A stretch of 64,000 nt of DNA from a candidate division KSB3 bacterium (GTDB lineage Bacteria; Moduliflexota; Moduliflexia; Moduliflexales; Moduliflexaceae), in contig PDSJ01000012.1 of NCBI GenBank assembly GCA_002748425.1, positions 124,001 through 188,000 on the forward strand, read 5' to 3'. Below the pieces are notes generated by a model. It was not told the DNA's origin. It did not search any database and worked only from the letters and a program-made list of their open reading frames with translations. Below are positions 1-8,047 of this stretch, in pieces. The first letter of the stretch is position 1. Every line of letters begins with the position of its first letter. The translations under genes and the position numbers were made by a program.

Positions 1-248
1 ATGATCACAATAGGAATCTGACGATACTGCTCGCTTTGTTTACAATAGTCAATCAGTTCTAAGCCGTTGATATTGGGCATATTGATATCGACGAACAGCA
101 TATCAAAGGCGTTTGTCGGGAGTTTTTGAATCGCTTCAAAGCCATCCTTTGCTTCCTCATATTCAATATCCTCTAAACGCCGAATTGCCGTTGAGATGAG
201 GCGCCGGGTCATTTCAGAATCATCTACAATCAGTATGTTTTTAGACAT
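1..248 (-). CDS. CheY-like response regulator, partial
   Basis: This is a receiver domain whose C-terminus is cut off by the left window edge; 82 codons are visible. It begins MSKNILIVDDSEMTRRL, giving the acidic pair (DD), and continues to FVDINMP, which holds the phospho-acceptor Asp. The visible part ends at IPIVI, just before the conserved Thr/Ser. The start codon at 246-248 is the only Met before the first beta strand. It lies about 110 bp downstream of another response regulator on the same strand, so the two may form a signalling unit. The output domain, if any, lies outside the window. Confidence 0.85.
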   Translation of the reverse strand, partial: MSKNILIVDDSEMTRRLISTAIRRLEDIEYEEAKDGFEAIQKLPTNAFDMLFVDINMPNINGLELIDYCKQSEQYRQIPIVI

Positions 249-356
249 GAGTTTCTGCGAATGAGTTCCAGAATTCAGCCTGGAGCAAATGCCTGACATC
301 AGCCTGAACGCAGTCCCCCTCAATTCGCTTGTACACAATGAAACGATTTATGTGAA

Positions 357-1616
357 TTATTGATGCGTAACGCGTTGCTTACGCCGTTCGATCGCCGCTT
401 TTCGAATGAACGTTGCCGCCCTGGCAGCAGCTAAACGGCCCTGTCCAATGCTATCCTGATCCCTGCCGATTAACACGACATAATCAATTCGTGTTCCTTT
501 TCTGAGGACAATATATCCTTCTTCCAGGAAAAAGAAAATTTCTTTAAATTTTCCATTCTCCAAATCCGGGGCTTTTTGTCTGACAAATGCCACAAATTCT
601 TTTTTGTCTTTAAACAGCTTCAAGGAGTCTGACGCAGTAGAATGGTGGCCCTGAAGGAGAATGGATGATTTTCCCTTGTTAATTCTGACATAATAAATGC
701 TGTCAACCCGGCTTTCATCAACGAGACTGGTGATTTCTTGTTCTAGACGTTGTTTGAAGTCGGCATAGGGCTCAAATGCAGGCTTCTCAGCATTGGCTGC
801 CGGCTGATTCTGAGAGGACTGAGAGACGCCTGTGGTGACATCAGCAATGCTTTTGTCATCGACTGTACAAAGCAGGGCCACCAGGTTCATCGCTTTGCCC
901 TTGGGCATTCGTTCAGGGTCGGCCCGTCCAAAGGAAAATACCCCTTCTGTCCATTTAAGCAGCCTCCAGAACGCTTCTTCCTTTTCAATACGAGCCTTAA
1001 TGCCTTTTGACGTGTCGACCAGCACAAGGTGCTCGATGTTTCCGTAGCGGATATGCATCGAAGCGCTTTGCTTTTTTCTCGTATTCGTCAGGGTCGCGTA
1101 GCCGGAGGCATCTTCAAGGTGCAGCATCTGGAGCAGGGAGGGGAGATATTCGTTCGATAAATCGGCAATGAGACCTGCTCCTCGCTTAAGACTGCGGGTG
1201 CTCATCGTCAAAAGGCGGTCGAGCTTTTTTCGAAGATTACTCAGGAAGATGGGGAGCGATTCTGCGCTGGACGGCTTGACCATGTAGTCGATGGCACCGG
1301 CATCCAGGGCTTTACTGACGATATCCTGTTCTCCGATGCCTGTCAGAAAGACAACCGGGACTTCCGCAATGGCCGGAATTGGACTGGCCTTTAATTTGCT
1401 TGTCGTCTCGATTCCGTTCATGCCCGGTGACATGAGTACATCCATAAATACGAGATCCGGTAGCAAGGTCGGTTCACTTTTCGCGCGGACTTCCAGCAGC
1501 TCCAACGCTTTCTCGCCGGATTCCACCTGGATCGCCGTGTGATCGGCAAGTTCGACCATCTGTGATAAATAGTGACGAACAACTTTACTGTCGTCTACTA
1601 TCATAACTCTCGCCAT
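357..1616 (-). CDS. Response regulator: receiver plus DUF4388-like domain
   Basis: The protein has 419 residues. Residues 1-125 form a CheY-type receiver with an acidic pair (IVDD), a phospho-acceptor in LVFMDVLM, Thr in VFLTG and Lys in MVKPS. Residues about 145-255 resemble the DUF4388/PatA N-terminal domain, which sits beside receivers in many gliding or chemosensory systems. A further C-terminal domain of about 120 residues is not recognised. An AGGAGA-type ribosome site precedes the ATG. The role is probably phosphorelay output through protein-protein contact, since no DNA-binding domain or enzyme is visible. The partner kinase is not in this neighbourhood. Confidence 0.8.
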   Translation of the reverse strand: MARVMIVDDSKVVRHYLSQMVELADHTAIQVESGEKALELLEVRAKSEPTLLPDLVFMDVLMSPGMNGIETTSKLKASPIPAIAEVPVVFLTGIGEQDIVSKALDAGAIDYMVKPSSAESLPIFLSNLRKKLDRLLTMSTRSLKRGAGLIADLSNEYLPSLLQMLHLEDASGYATLTNTRKKQSASMHIRYGNIEHLVLVDTSKGIKARIEKEEAFWRLLKWTEGVFSFGRADPERMPKGKAMNLVALLCTVDDKSIADVTTGVSQSSQNQPAANAEKPAFEPYADFKQRLEQEITSLVDESRVDSIYYVRINKGKSSILLQGHHSTASDSLKLFKDKKEFVAFVRQKAPDLENGKFKEIFFFLEEGYIVLRKGTRIDYVVLIGRDQDSIGQGRLAAARAATFIRKAAIERRKQRVTHQ

Positions 1617-2049
1617 CTGTCGAGTTCTCCTCCATTGTGATCAAAAATTTCTTGATGGTATGTAACGTATGCGTACTTTCAGTTTAGACACATGTGGCGC
1701 CATTGCATTGACTCGAAGATGCTGAAGAAGCTCTTTATAAAATTTTTTTCAACGTCTTTTTCGATTGACAATCTTTCCATATAAATTTATAGTTACGTAT
1801 GGAACTTGTCGATTATTCAGGACGCGGATTGCTGTATATGATACTGTCTGACCTTGAAAATATGCTCTTCTCAGTCTGAAAAACGTCCATCAAACTTACG
1901 AGGTATTATATCATGATGTGTGAGAATTAGTCAAGTCTTTTCCTGAAGTGAATGTCAACATTTTAACACGATCCTGAGAGAAATACGAATGAAAAAGAGG
2001 AAAAGAGGAACGACAGGCTCTTTGAAATTCCTGCTGTGAACGAGAATCT
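1617..2049. other. Intergenic region between divergent genes
   Basis: This stretch separates the minus-strand response regulator from plus-strand lgt. It is AT-rich in its middle, holds a good sigma-70-type promoter facing lgt (see separate entry), and contains no convincing ORF on either strand. No clear promoter for the response regulator could be read. Confidence 0.6.
1765..1793 (+). promoter_or_regulatory. Predicted sigma-70 promoter upstream of lgt
   Basis: TTGACA (1765-1770), a 17-nt spacer and TATAGT (1788-1793), one mismatch from consensus overall. It faces lgt, leaving an untranslated leader of about 250 nt, which is long. Inferred from sequence only. Confidence 0.55.
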
Positions 2050-2826
2050 ATGCATCCAATTTTTTTTGAGCTCGGTCCCTTGCAGTTTCGTTATTATGGC
2101 TTGATGTATGCCATTGGGATCATGTGCGCAGTGCGGATTATGCAGCGTGAAGCCCGGCGGAAAAATCTTGTGCTGTCTGAAAATGACGTGATGAATTTTG
2201 TCATGCTGTCTGTCTTTGGCGGCATTGTCGGCGGTCGTCTTTATTATGTCGCGTTCAACTGGCCCTATTACAGCCGGGATGTTCTGGAAATTTTTAAAAT
2301 TTGGCATGGTGGTCTCGCTATTCACGGTGGGATTCTCGGAGGGACGCTGGTCGGTTGGCTCTTGACGCGCCGCTGGAAGCTTCCTTTTTTGAAGCTGGCT
2401 GATATTGCGGCTCTCTGCATGATTCTGGCCCAGACTTTTGGGCGTTTTGGCAATTTTATGAATGGCGATGCGCATGGCGTCCCAACTGATATGCCCTGGG
2501 GGATCGTGTTTCCCCCTGGAAGTATCGCGGGCTCGGAATTTCCCGGACGAGCTTTGCACCCGACGATGTTGTATGAGTTAGTCATCAATCTGAGTATTTT
2601 TTTGCTGTTGTGGAATATCCGCAAGATGCACTGGAAAGATGGGTTTTTGTGTTGTCTGTATCTCTTGTTTTATTCCTGCGGACGATTCGTGGTCTCTTTT
2701 TTTCGGGCCGACAGTCTGATGCTTGGGGCGTTTCGAATGGCACACGTCATCAGTATTGTGTTGATTCTGTTCGCTGGGATATGCATTGTTCGCTGGCGCT
2801 TATGGCAGCGTGAAGTTGAGGCCTGA
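2050..2826 (+). CDS. lgt: Prolipoprotein diacylglyceryl transferase
   Basis: Lgt moves a diacylglyceryl group from phosphatidylglycerol to the lipobox Cys of prolipoproteins in the inner membrane. At 258 residues it has the usual length, and about seven hydrophobic segments are visible. Signature stretches are the HGGLAIHGGILGG loop (residues about 84-96), GRFGNFMNGDAHG (about 135-147, the Lgt signature with the Asp-for-Glu variant) and RALHPTMLYE (about 169-178). The ATG at 2050 sits just before the first conserved strand (IFFELGPLQFRYYGL). It is followed after about 110 bp by a HEAT-repeat gene, possibly co-transcribed. Confidence 0.96.
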   Translation: MHPIFFELGPLQFRYYGLMYAIGIMCAVRIMQREARRKNLVLSENDVMNFVMLSVFGGIVGGRLYYVAFNWPYYSRDVLEIFKIWHGGLAIHGGILGGTLVGWLLTRRWKLPFLKLADIAALCMILAQTFGRFGNFMNGDAHGVPTDMPWGIVFPPGSIAGSEFPGRALHPTMLYELVINLSIFLLLWNIRKMHWKDGFLCCLYLLFYSCGRFVVSFFRADSLMLGAFRMAHVISIVLILFAGICIVRWRLWQREVEA

Positions 2827-2937
2827 ACAAAAGAATGGTGAGAGCGTGGGCTTAAATTTTTGGTGTATGAACCGAATCGTGTCTGCGAAAGACAAAAATA
2901 TGGAAAAACCCGAATGCTGATGAAAAAGGGGAAAGTA

Positions 2938-4053
2938 ATGAGTGTATTACACAAGTTAGAGGGTTTCCTGAACAGTGACCAGGTAGAGATTCGTCGAAAA
3001 GCGGTCATGGCATTGGGAGAAATAAAATCTGAAAATGGAGTCGATTATTTGCTCTCTGCGCTGGATGATGCTGATCAGATCGTTCGGGCTACAGCGATCT
3101 TTACCCTGGGGGAAATTGGTTCAGAGCGCGCGGTAGATGCATTAGCGCCGTTTCTACAGGCCGAAGATGCCAATATTCGAAGCGGGACAGCGGTCGCTCT
3201 CGGAAAGATTGGAGCCTTGAAAGCTGAAGATGTCTTAATTCGCGCCCTGAACGATCCCGATGTGTACGTTCGCAGTTGTGTTGCTTCCTCATTGGCGAAA
3301 ATCGGCTCAGAAAAAGCTGAAAAACTGCTGATCAAGATTCTTCAGGGCGCTGAAGACCCTGATTCCAGAAGAAAAGCGATTACTGCACTCAAAGAGCTGC
3401 GCACGGAACGAGTGCGTAGGGCTGTGTTTGAGGCCCTGGAGGATATTGACGAATCAGTTCGGAATTGTGCGGCGGTGGCTGTCGGTGAAATGCAGGTGAC
3501 AGAGGCTGAAGAGACTCTTCTGAGGCTTTTGAAGCAGGAGTCCCCTGACACGCAGCTCAGTATTCTTTTCGCACTTGGAGAAATTCGGTCAACAGCAGCT
3601 GTTCAGGCGCTTCTTCCTTTTTTGAAAAGCCCTGATAAAGAGCTGGCGCAGCAGGCTGTCTCCGCTCTGGGGAAGATTGCGTCTGCTGAAGCGATTTCAG
3701 AGCTGATCGATGTGTTGCGTACACGTGGAAATGATGTGAAATGGAGCGTGGTCGAGGCATTTGGAGAAAGCCGGCGTCCAGAGGTGATCGAGCAACTCGC
3801 GCTTTTGATTCAGGATCCCGATCAGGATGTCCGTTGGTCCGTAGCCCGTTCCCTGGGAATGATCCGCTCGAAAGCTTCTCTCAGCCCATTGCTGGATATG
3901 CTGAACGATCAAAGTGCGGATGTCCGTAGTATGGCGGCTGCGTCACTTGGAACGCTTGGTTTTTCGGAGGCAAAGGAGGCATTGACTCGAATGCTGGATG
4001 ATCCGGATGGGAAGGTTGTGGACAGTGCGACTGCGGCCCTGGCTTCGCTTTGA
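2938..4053 (+). CDS. HEAT-repeat (PBS-lyase-like) protein
   Basis: A 371-residue protein made almost entirely of about twelve HEAT-like helical repeats of about 31 residues, with recurring patterns such as VRATAIFTLGEIGS, VRSCVASSLAKIGS and VRSMAAASLGTLGF. Such solenoids act as protein-binding scaffolds; PBS-lyase HEAT repeats are named after phycobilisome lyases, but nothing here points to phycobilins. I chose the ATG at 2938 because it follows AAGGGGAAA, whereas the open frame extends upstream to 2860 without a ribosome site. No signal peptide or membrane segment is seen, so it is probably cytoplasmic. Its binding partner is unknown. Confidence 0.85.
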   Translation: MSVLHKLEGFLNSDQVEIRRKAVMALGEIKSENGVDYLLSALDDADQIVRATAIFTLGEIGSERAVDALAPFLQAEDANIRSGTAVALGKIGALKAEDVLIRALNDPDVYVRSCVASSLAKIGSEKAEKLLIKILQGAEDPDSRRKAITALKELRTERVRRAVFEALEDIDESVRNCAAVAVGEMQVTEAEETLLRLLKQESPDTQLSILFALGEIRSTAAVQALLPFLKSPDKELAQQAVSALGKIASAEAISELIDVLRTRGNDVKWSVVEAFGESRRPEVIEQLALLIQDPDQDVRWSVARSLGMIRSKASLSPLLDMLNDQSADVRSMAAASLGTLGFSEAKEALTRMLDDPDGKVVDSATAALASL

Positions 4054-4117
4054 GAAAAGAATCATTGATTTTTGGCTGTATTTCATCGTGTTGAAGGAAA
4101 ATTCGTTCGTAATATTG

Positions 4118-4123
4118 TATAAT
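4118..4123 (+). promoter_or_regulatory. Possible -10 element (TATAAT) for the DUF5989-like gene
   Basis: A perfect TATAAT lies 81 bp before the small membrane-peptide gene. No good -35 element occurs at the proper spacing (TTGAAG at 4091 is 21 nt away), so an activator may be needed. Weak evidence. Confidence 0.35.
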
Positions 4124-4158
4124 AGACCCTGGTATGTGAGGATTGATTACAGGAGGCC

Positions 4159-4193
4159 GGACGAATGGAGTTACAGTGTTTCTCCATTCGTCC
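4159..4193 (+). repeat. 12-bp perfect inverted repeat in the leader of the DUF5989-like gene
   Basis: GGACGAATGGAG (4159-4170) and CTCCATTCGTCC (4182-4193) flank an 11-nt loop. The repeat lies between the candidate -10 (4118) and the ribosome site AGGGAG (4194-4199), directly against the latter. It could be an RNA hairpin controlling ribosome access or an operator. There is no U-run, so it is not a terminator. Confidence 0.8.
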
Positions 4194-4204
4194 AGGGAGA
4201 GTGT

Positions 4205-4366
4205 ATGGCAGGAAAGTTTCAGATTCTTTCTGAATTCTTTGAGTTTATGAAGGAGCGGAAAAAGTGGTGGCTGGGCCCGATTGTTATTATGCTGCTCATG
4301 TTGGGCCTTTTGATTGTGCTGACCGAAGGTACTGCTGTGGCTCCTTTTGTCTACGCCCTGTTTTAA
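4205..4366 (+). CDS. DUF5989-like small membrane protein
   Basis: A 53-residue peptide: an N-terminal amphipathic stretch (FQILSEFFEFMKERKKWW) followed by one transmembrane segment and a short tail ending APFVYALF. This matches my memory of the DUF5989 family, tiny membrane proteins found near exopolysaccharide/exosortase-type loci; the function is unknown. The ATG at 4205 follows AGGGAG, and the longer open frame upstream has no ribosome site. It sits beside prsR/prsK, which supports an EPS link. A 12-bp inverted repeat precedes it and a strong hairpin follows it. Confidence 0.8.
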   Translation: MAGKFQILSEFFEFMKERKKWWLGPIVIMLLMLGLLIVLTEGTAVAPFVYALF

Positions 4367-4371
4367 ACATG

Positions 4372-4412
4372 AAAAAACGCGAAGGCCGGCCCTGTGCTCA
4401 GAGGCCTTCGCG
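4372..4412 (-). terminator. Intrinsic terminator of the prsR transcript
   Basis: A 10-bp stem pairs CGCGAAGGCC (4378-4387) with GGCCTTCGCG (4403-4412) around a 15-nt loop. Read on the minus strand it is followed by six T residues (4377-4372). The hairpin lies between convergent genes and may also slow plus-strand transcripts. Confidence 0.8.
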
Positions 4413-4459
4413 CGTTTCAGCACTATGCAGGCTGTGCCGGGAGTTTGTGCCTGCCGCAG

Positions 4460-5830
4460 TTACGCGCTGAAATCCTCTTTTGAAATCGAGTATTTTCTCA
4501 TCAGGTCGTGTAACGTCGGCCGTGTGATCCCCAGTTGTTTTGACGCTTTCGTAATATTTCCCTGCTGGCGTTCCAGCGCTTCTCTGACGAGGCGTTGCTC
4601 CAGCTCCTCCCGGGCTTCTTTCAGGGTCAGCATCGTTGTTGTGGTATGTAAATCCAGATCTACCGGTTTAATGAGCGTATCGTCGGCCATGACGACCGCG
4701 CGCTTGATACGGCTTCTCAGTTCCCGCACATTTCCGGGCCAGGGATATTCCTGGATCAGTTTTTGAGCGGAAGGGCTAATACCTTTGATCGGGCGGTTAT
4801 TCTCCTGGGCAAAGCGATGGAGAAACAGCTTGGCAAGCAGCAGCGCGTCTCTGGAGCGCGATCGTAAGGGCGGGACAACAATGAGAATTTCGTTTAAACG
4901 GAAAAAGAGGTCCTCCCGAAAACGCTTGGCTTTAATCGCTTCGTCCAAATCGCGGTTCGTGGCTGCCAGCACACGGACATTCAGTTGAATCTGCTCCTTG
5001 CCGCCAACGCGTTCGATGATTTGATCCTGGAGAAATCGAAGTAATTTTGCCTGTAAGGGCTGCCCTAACTCTCCCATTTCATCAAGAAAGAGCGTGCCTT
5101 CATGGGCGAGCTCAAGCTTCCCAAGTTTGCGAGTCTGTGCACCGGTAAAGGCTCCTCGTTCGTAGCCAAAGAGTTCGCTTTCCAGAAGGTTCTCCGGAAT
5201 CGCCGCGCAGTTAATCGGGATAAAAGGACCACCTTTGCGAAGACTGCGCGCATGAAGGGCCTGCGCGATCAACTCTTTCCCCACACCGCTTTCGCCGGTG
5301 ATGAGAACGCTGGTATCAGTGGTTGCGACTTTTTCGATGATGCCGAAGATATGCTGCATTGACGCTGACTCGCCGATAATGCCTTCAAACCCCTGATCGT
5401 AACTGGGGTGAGCCCGGAGTTGCGTCAGTTCTTCTTCCAGTTCATAGAGCCTGTACGCCCGTCGAAGCACGATTTGGAGTTCGTCAAGCTGGACAGGCTT
5501 ATTCTGAAAATCATACGCGCCGAGTTCGATCGCCTTCAGCGCATTGCTTCTTTCCTGATTGCCCGTAATAATGATGGCTTTGATTTTCGGGTTGATTTTC
5601 AGCATTTCCTGGAGCGTCCGAAGTCCTTCGGATGAGCCGTCAGGGTCCGGAGGCAGCCCTAAGTCGAGCGTCATGACCCCTGGCTTGTGTTCCCGACAGA
5701 TTTTTACGGCGCCTTGTCGATCTTCTGCCTGCAAGACAGTATATTCTTTTGCCAGAGACCACTTCATCTGTTTCCGGATATTCCGATCGTCGTCAACAAT
5801 GAGGAGATGTTTTTTCTCTGTGTCTGCCAT
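4460..5830 (-). CDS. prsR: PEP-CTERM/EPS system sigma-54 response regulator PrsR
   Basis: A 456-residue NtrC-family regulator. The receiver (residues about 8-125) carries IVDDD and the distinctive MTLDLGLPPDPDGSSEG, typical of PrsR. The AAA+ sigma-54 activation domain (about 145-380) has Walker A GESGVGKE, the GAFTGA loop that contacts sigma-54, and LFLDEMGEL as Walker B. A Fis-type helix-turn-helix forms the C-terminus (ITKASKQLGITRPTLHDL). PrsR with PrsK controls exopolysaccharide genes in exosortase-bearing bacteria. Its start could be the ATG at 5839, but the AAGGA site is only 2 nt from that codon and 11 nt from the ATG at 5830. It lies 29 bp after prsK in the same direction. Confidence 0.93.
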   Translation of the reverse strand: MADTEKKHLLIVDDDRNIRKQMKWSLAKEYTVLQAEDRQGAVKICREHKPGVMTLDLGLPPDPDGSSEGLRTLQEMLKINPKIKAIIITGNQERSNALKAIELGAYDFQNKPVQLDELQIVLRRAYRLYELEEELTQLRAHPSYDQGFEGIIGESASMQHIFGIIEKVATTDTSVLITGESGVGKELIAQALHARSLRKGGPFIPINCAAIPENLLESELFGYERGAFTGAQTRKLGKLELAHEGTLFLDEMGELGQPLQAKLLRFLQDQIIERVGGKEQIQLNVRVLAATNRDLDEAIKAKRFREDLFFRLNEILIVVPPLRSRSRDALLLAKLFLHRFAQENNRPIKGISPSAQKLIQEYPWPGNVRELRSRIKRAVVMADDTLIKPVDLDLHTTTTMLTLKEAREELEQRLVREALERQQGNITKASKQLGITRPTLHDLMRKYSISKEDFSA

Positions 5831-5859
5831 AATAGTCATATTCCTTTTTTTATGATGCC

Positions 5860-7968
5860 TTATGAGGTTGCGAGAGGAAGCGCGATGCGGAAAGTGGTTC
5901 CACGCCCCTCTTCACTTTCAACATGAATTGTGCCTTTGTGGGCTTCAACAATCGTTTTACACTGATATAGTCCAATTCCCAATCCTTTTTTCTTGGTAGA
6001 CTTAAACGGGGTAAACAGCGACTGCACTTGCTCCTGCGTCATGCCCGTCCCATTATCCTTGACCGAGAACTCGACCTGGTCGGCTGTACGAACCACCCGG
6101 AGGAGAATTTCCCCCCGTTCGGCCTGGATCGATTCGGCGGCGTTGGACAGGAGATTGATCAGGACGCTCTGAAAATTTTGATAATCAAACGAGGCGGAAA
6201 GTGACGTGTCCGGAATATCGATCTGCAGGTCGATATGGTCAAGCTTGCTGACTTTCGACTGCCTCAACGTATCTTCAACAAAGCTCAGAACCTCTGTGTC
6301 GACAGGATGGACGTCGAGTTTTTCAGGAACGGATGACAGCTTTGTAATCATAGTCGTCATGCGGTTCACTGTATCGGCGATCGTACTCACGGCATCCTCT
6401 CTGAATTCCGGGTCATCCATGTAATGCGGGGCGTTCTGGACCACAAAGGAGAGATTTTGAGTCGCATTTTTTAAATCATGGATGATAAAGGCCGCAAATT
6501 TATGAAAGGTTTCCATGGCTCGGGCTTGTGACAGATTTTCCGTCAGGCGGGCATTGAGGATGGCGCCTGCTGCCTGAATCCCGATCGTATGCATGAGATC
6601 GTAGTCTTCGTATGAGTAGGGTTCTCCGGTACGCTCCGCCCCAATCGCCAGCAGGCCGATCACACTCTTCTGGATCCGCAATGGAACACATAAGGACAGC
6701 GAGAGACTCTCAAACAGTGCACGATGTTCCTGGTAGACGTGATGCAGCGCAGCCGTCTCATGGAGAACATGAACATCAACATGCAGAGTCGGCATACTGT
6801 GAAAATAGGTGATTAATGAACTCTCAGCGGGAATCCTGAATTCCTTGTGAAGGGGAATTGTGCTTTCTGTGAGCCGGAAGTGCTGGTTTTTTTCGTCGTA
6901 CAGAAAGATATAAACACGATCGGTATTGACGATTTCGCTGATGGAAGAGGCGAGCTGCGGCAGAAGTGTCGAGAGGCTGATGTTCGATGTAATCCGATTG
7001 GTGAAGGCGATCCAGACTTCGTCATATTCATATTTATGTTTATAAAAATGTTTCCCGATATACAACTCGACTCTGTGTCGAATATTTTCTGAAAGCAGGA
7101 GGAGCGAGAGGCCGATCAGCGCTACGTACATGAACACTTCTGCCACCAGAAACTGGGTGACTTCCTGATCGATGACGTGAAACTTGATAAGATAACCAAT
7201 GCAGGCGGTCGTGAACAGATAGGCTCCGACGACAAACAGGACAAAAGAGTTATACACGACTTGGCGCGAAATAAACACATCCGTATCCATCAGGCGATGC
7301 CTTGCAAGAGAGAACGCAATTAATATTCCGGAAATCGAGAGAATGATGGCCTCTGCTACAAAATACTCGACACGCACGATTCTGTAGAGCATCATAAAAC
7401 TCAGCAGAAAAATGTAAAAGAATGATGCGGAAAAAATGCCCAGCACAAGGAATTTGATGCCCCAGCGACTCTCAACACTTACTGAACGGTACGTGTTTTC
7501 CAGGTTGTGCAGAACAAACACGATCGAGAAAAATAAAAAATAAAGAAAGTAGTAGCCTGCCGGTTGAAAGGAGTACACTTCGAAGCGACTGAAAGAGAGC
7601 TGATTGGTTTTGGTGATCAGGAGCCCATTGACTCCGAGGTACAGGAACCAGAGTGAAATGGCGCCGATGAGAATCAGCAGACCTTTCCATTTCCGCAGCG
7701 CCTCTATGGGATTTGCCCGTGAAAAACTGAGACTGAAGATGCCGAGACTGAGTGGAAGGATGCAAAGACCGACAACGGCGAGCTTCGTCCAGAGGAAGCG
7801 CTGGCTTACTAAGAGCGAACAATATGCAAATTGCACGAGAGCCAGACCAAAGAGAGCGGCCGCAAGACTCTGATTGACCAGGGCTCTGCTGTTACGGCTC
7901 AGAACGAACGCGCCCAGTCCTGAAAAAAAACACGCGGTGAGCAGTGATGGGAAAATATAGATAGGCAT
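5860..7968 (-). CDS. prsK: PEP-CTERM/EPS system sensor histidine kinase PrsK
   Basis: A 702-residue membrane sensor kinase. The N-terminal half (residues 1-about 290) has about eight hydrophobic helices. A GAF-like domain follows (about 315-455), then the phospho-acceptor His in FAAFIIHDLKN and an ATPase domain with LINLLSNAAES (N box), DNGTGM (G1) and KGLGIGLYQCK (G2). The HDLKN version of the H box is characteristic of PrsK. The start at 7968 follows AAAGGA with 8-nt spacing; an in-frame ATG at 7989 would put that site inside the gene. It pairs with the adjacent prsR. Confidence 0.92.
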   Translation of the reverse strand: MPIYIFPSLLTACFFSGLGAFVLSRNSRALVNQSLAAALFGLALVQFAYCSLLVSQRFLWTKLAVVGLCILPLSLGIFSLSFSRANPIEALRKWKGLLILIGAISLWFLYLGVNGLLITKTNQLSFSRFEVYSFQPAGYYFLYFLFFSIVFVLHNLENTYRSVSVESRWGIKFLVLGIFSASFFYIFLLSFMMLYRIVRVEYFVAEAIILSISGILIAFSLARHRLMDTDVFISRQVVYNSFVLFVVGAYLFTTACIGYLIKFHVIDQEVTQFLVAEVFMYVALIGLSLLLLSENIRHRVELYIGKHFYKHKYEYDEVWIAFTNRITSNISLSTLLPQLASSISEIVNTDRVYIFLYDEKNQHFRLTESTIPLHKEFRIPAESSLITYFHSMPTLHVDVHVLHETAALHHVYQEHRALFESLSLSLCVPLRIQKSVIGLLAIGAERTGEPYSYEDYDLMHTIGIQAAGAILNARLTENLSQARAMETFHKFAAFIIHDLKNATQNLSFVVQNAPHYMDDPEFREDAVSTIADTVNRMTTMITKLSSVPEKLDVHPVDTEVLSFVEDTLRQSKVSKLDHIDLQIDIPDTSLSASFDYQNFQSVLINLLSNAAESIQAERGEILLRVVRTADQVEFSVKDNGTGMTQEQVQSLFTPFKSTKKKGLGIGLYQCKTIVEAHKGTIHVESEEGRGTTFRIALPLATS

Positions 7969-8047
7969 ATTCAGTGTCCTTTTATACAAAGAATCTCTGG
8001 TTCAAATCTGAGATGTGGCGTTAAACGGCGGCGGCGTATCATGGCTT

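Noticed and set aside
2322..2624. Minus-strand 100-codon frame within lgt
   Set aside because: lgt is certain on the plus strand; the antisense frame has no motif or ribosome site.
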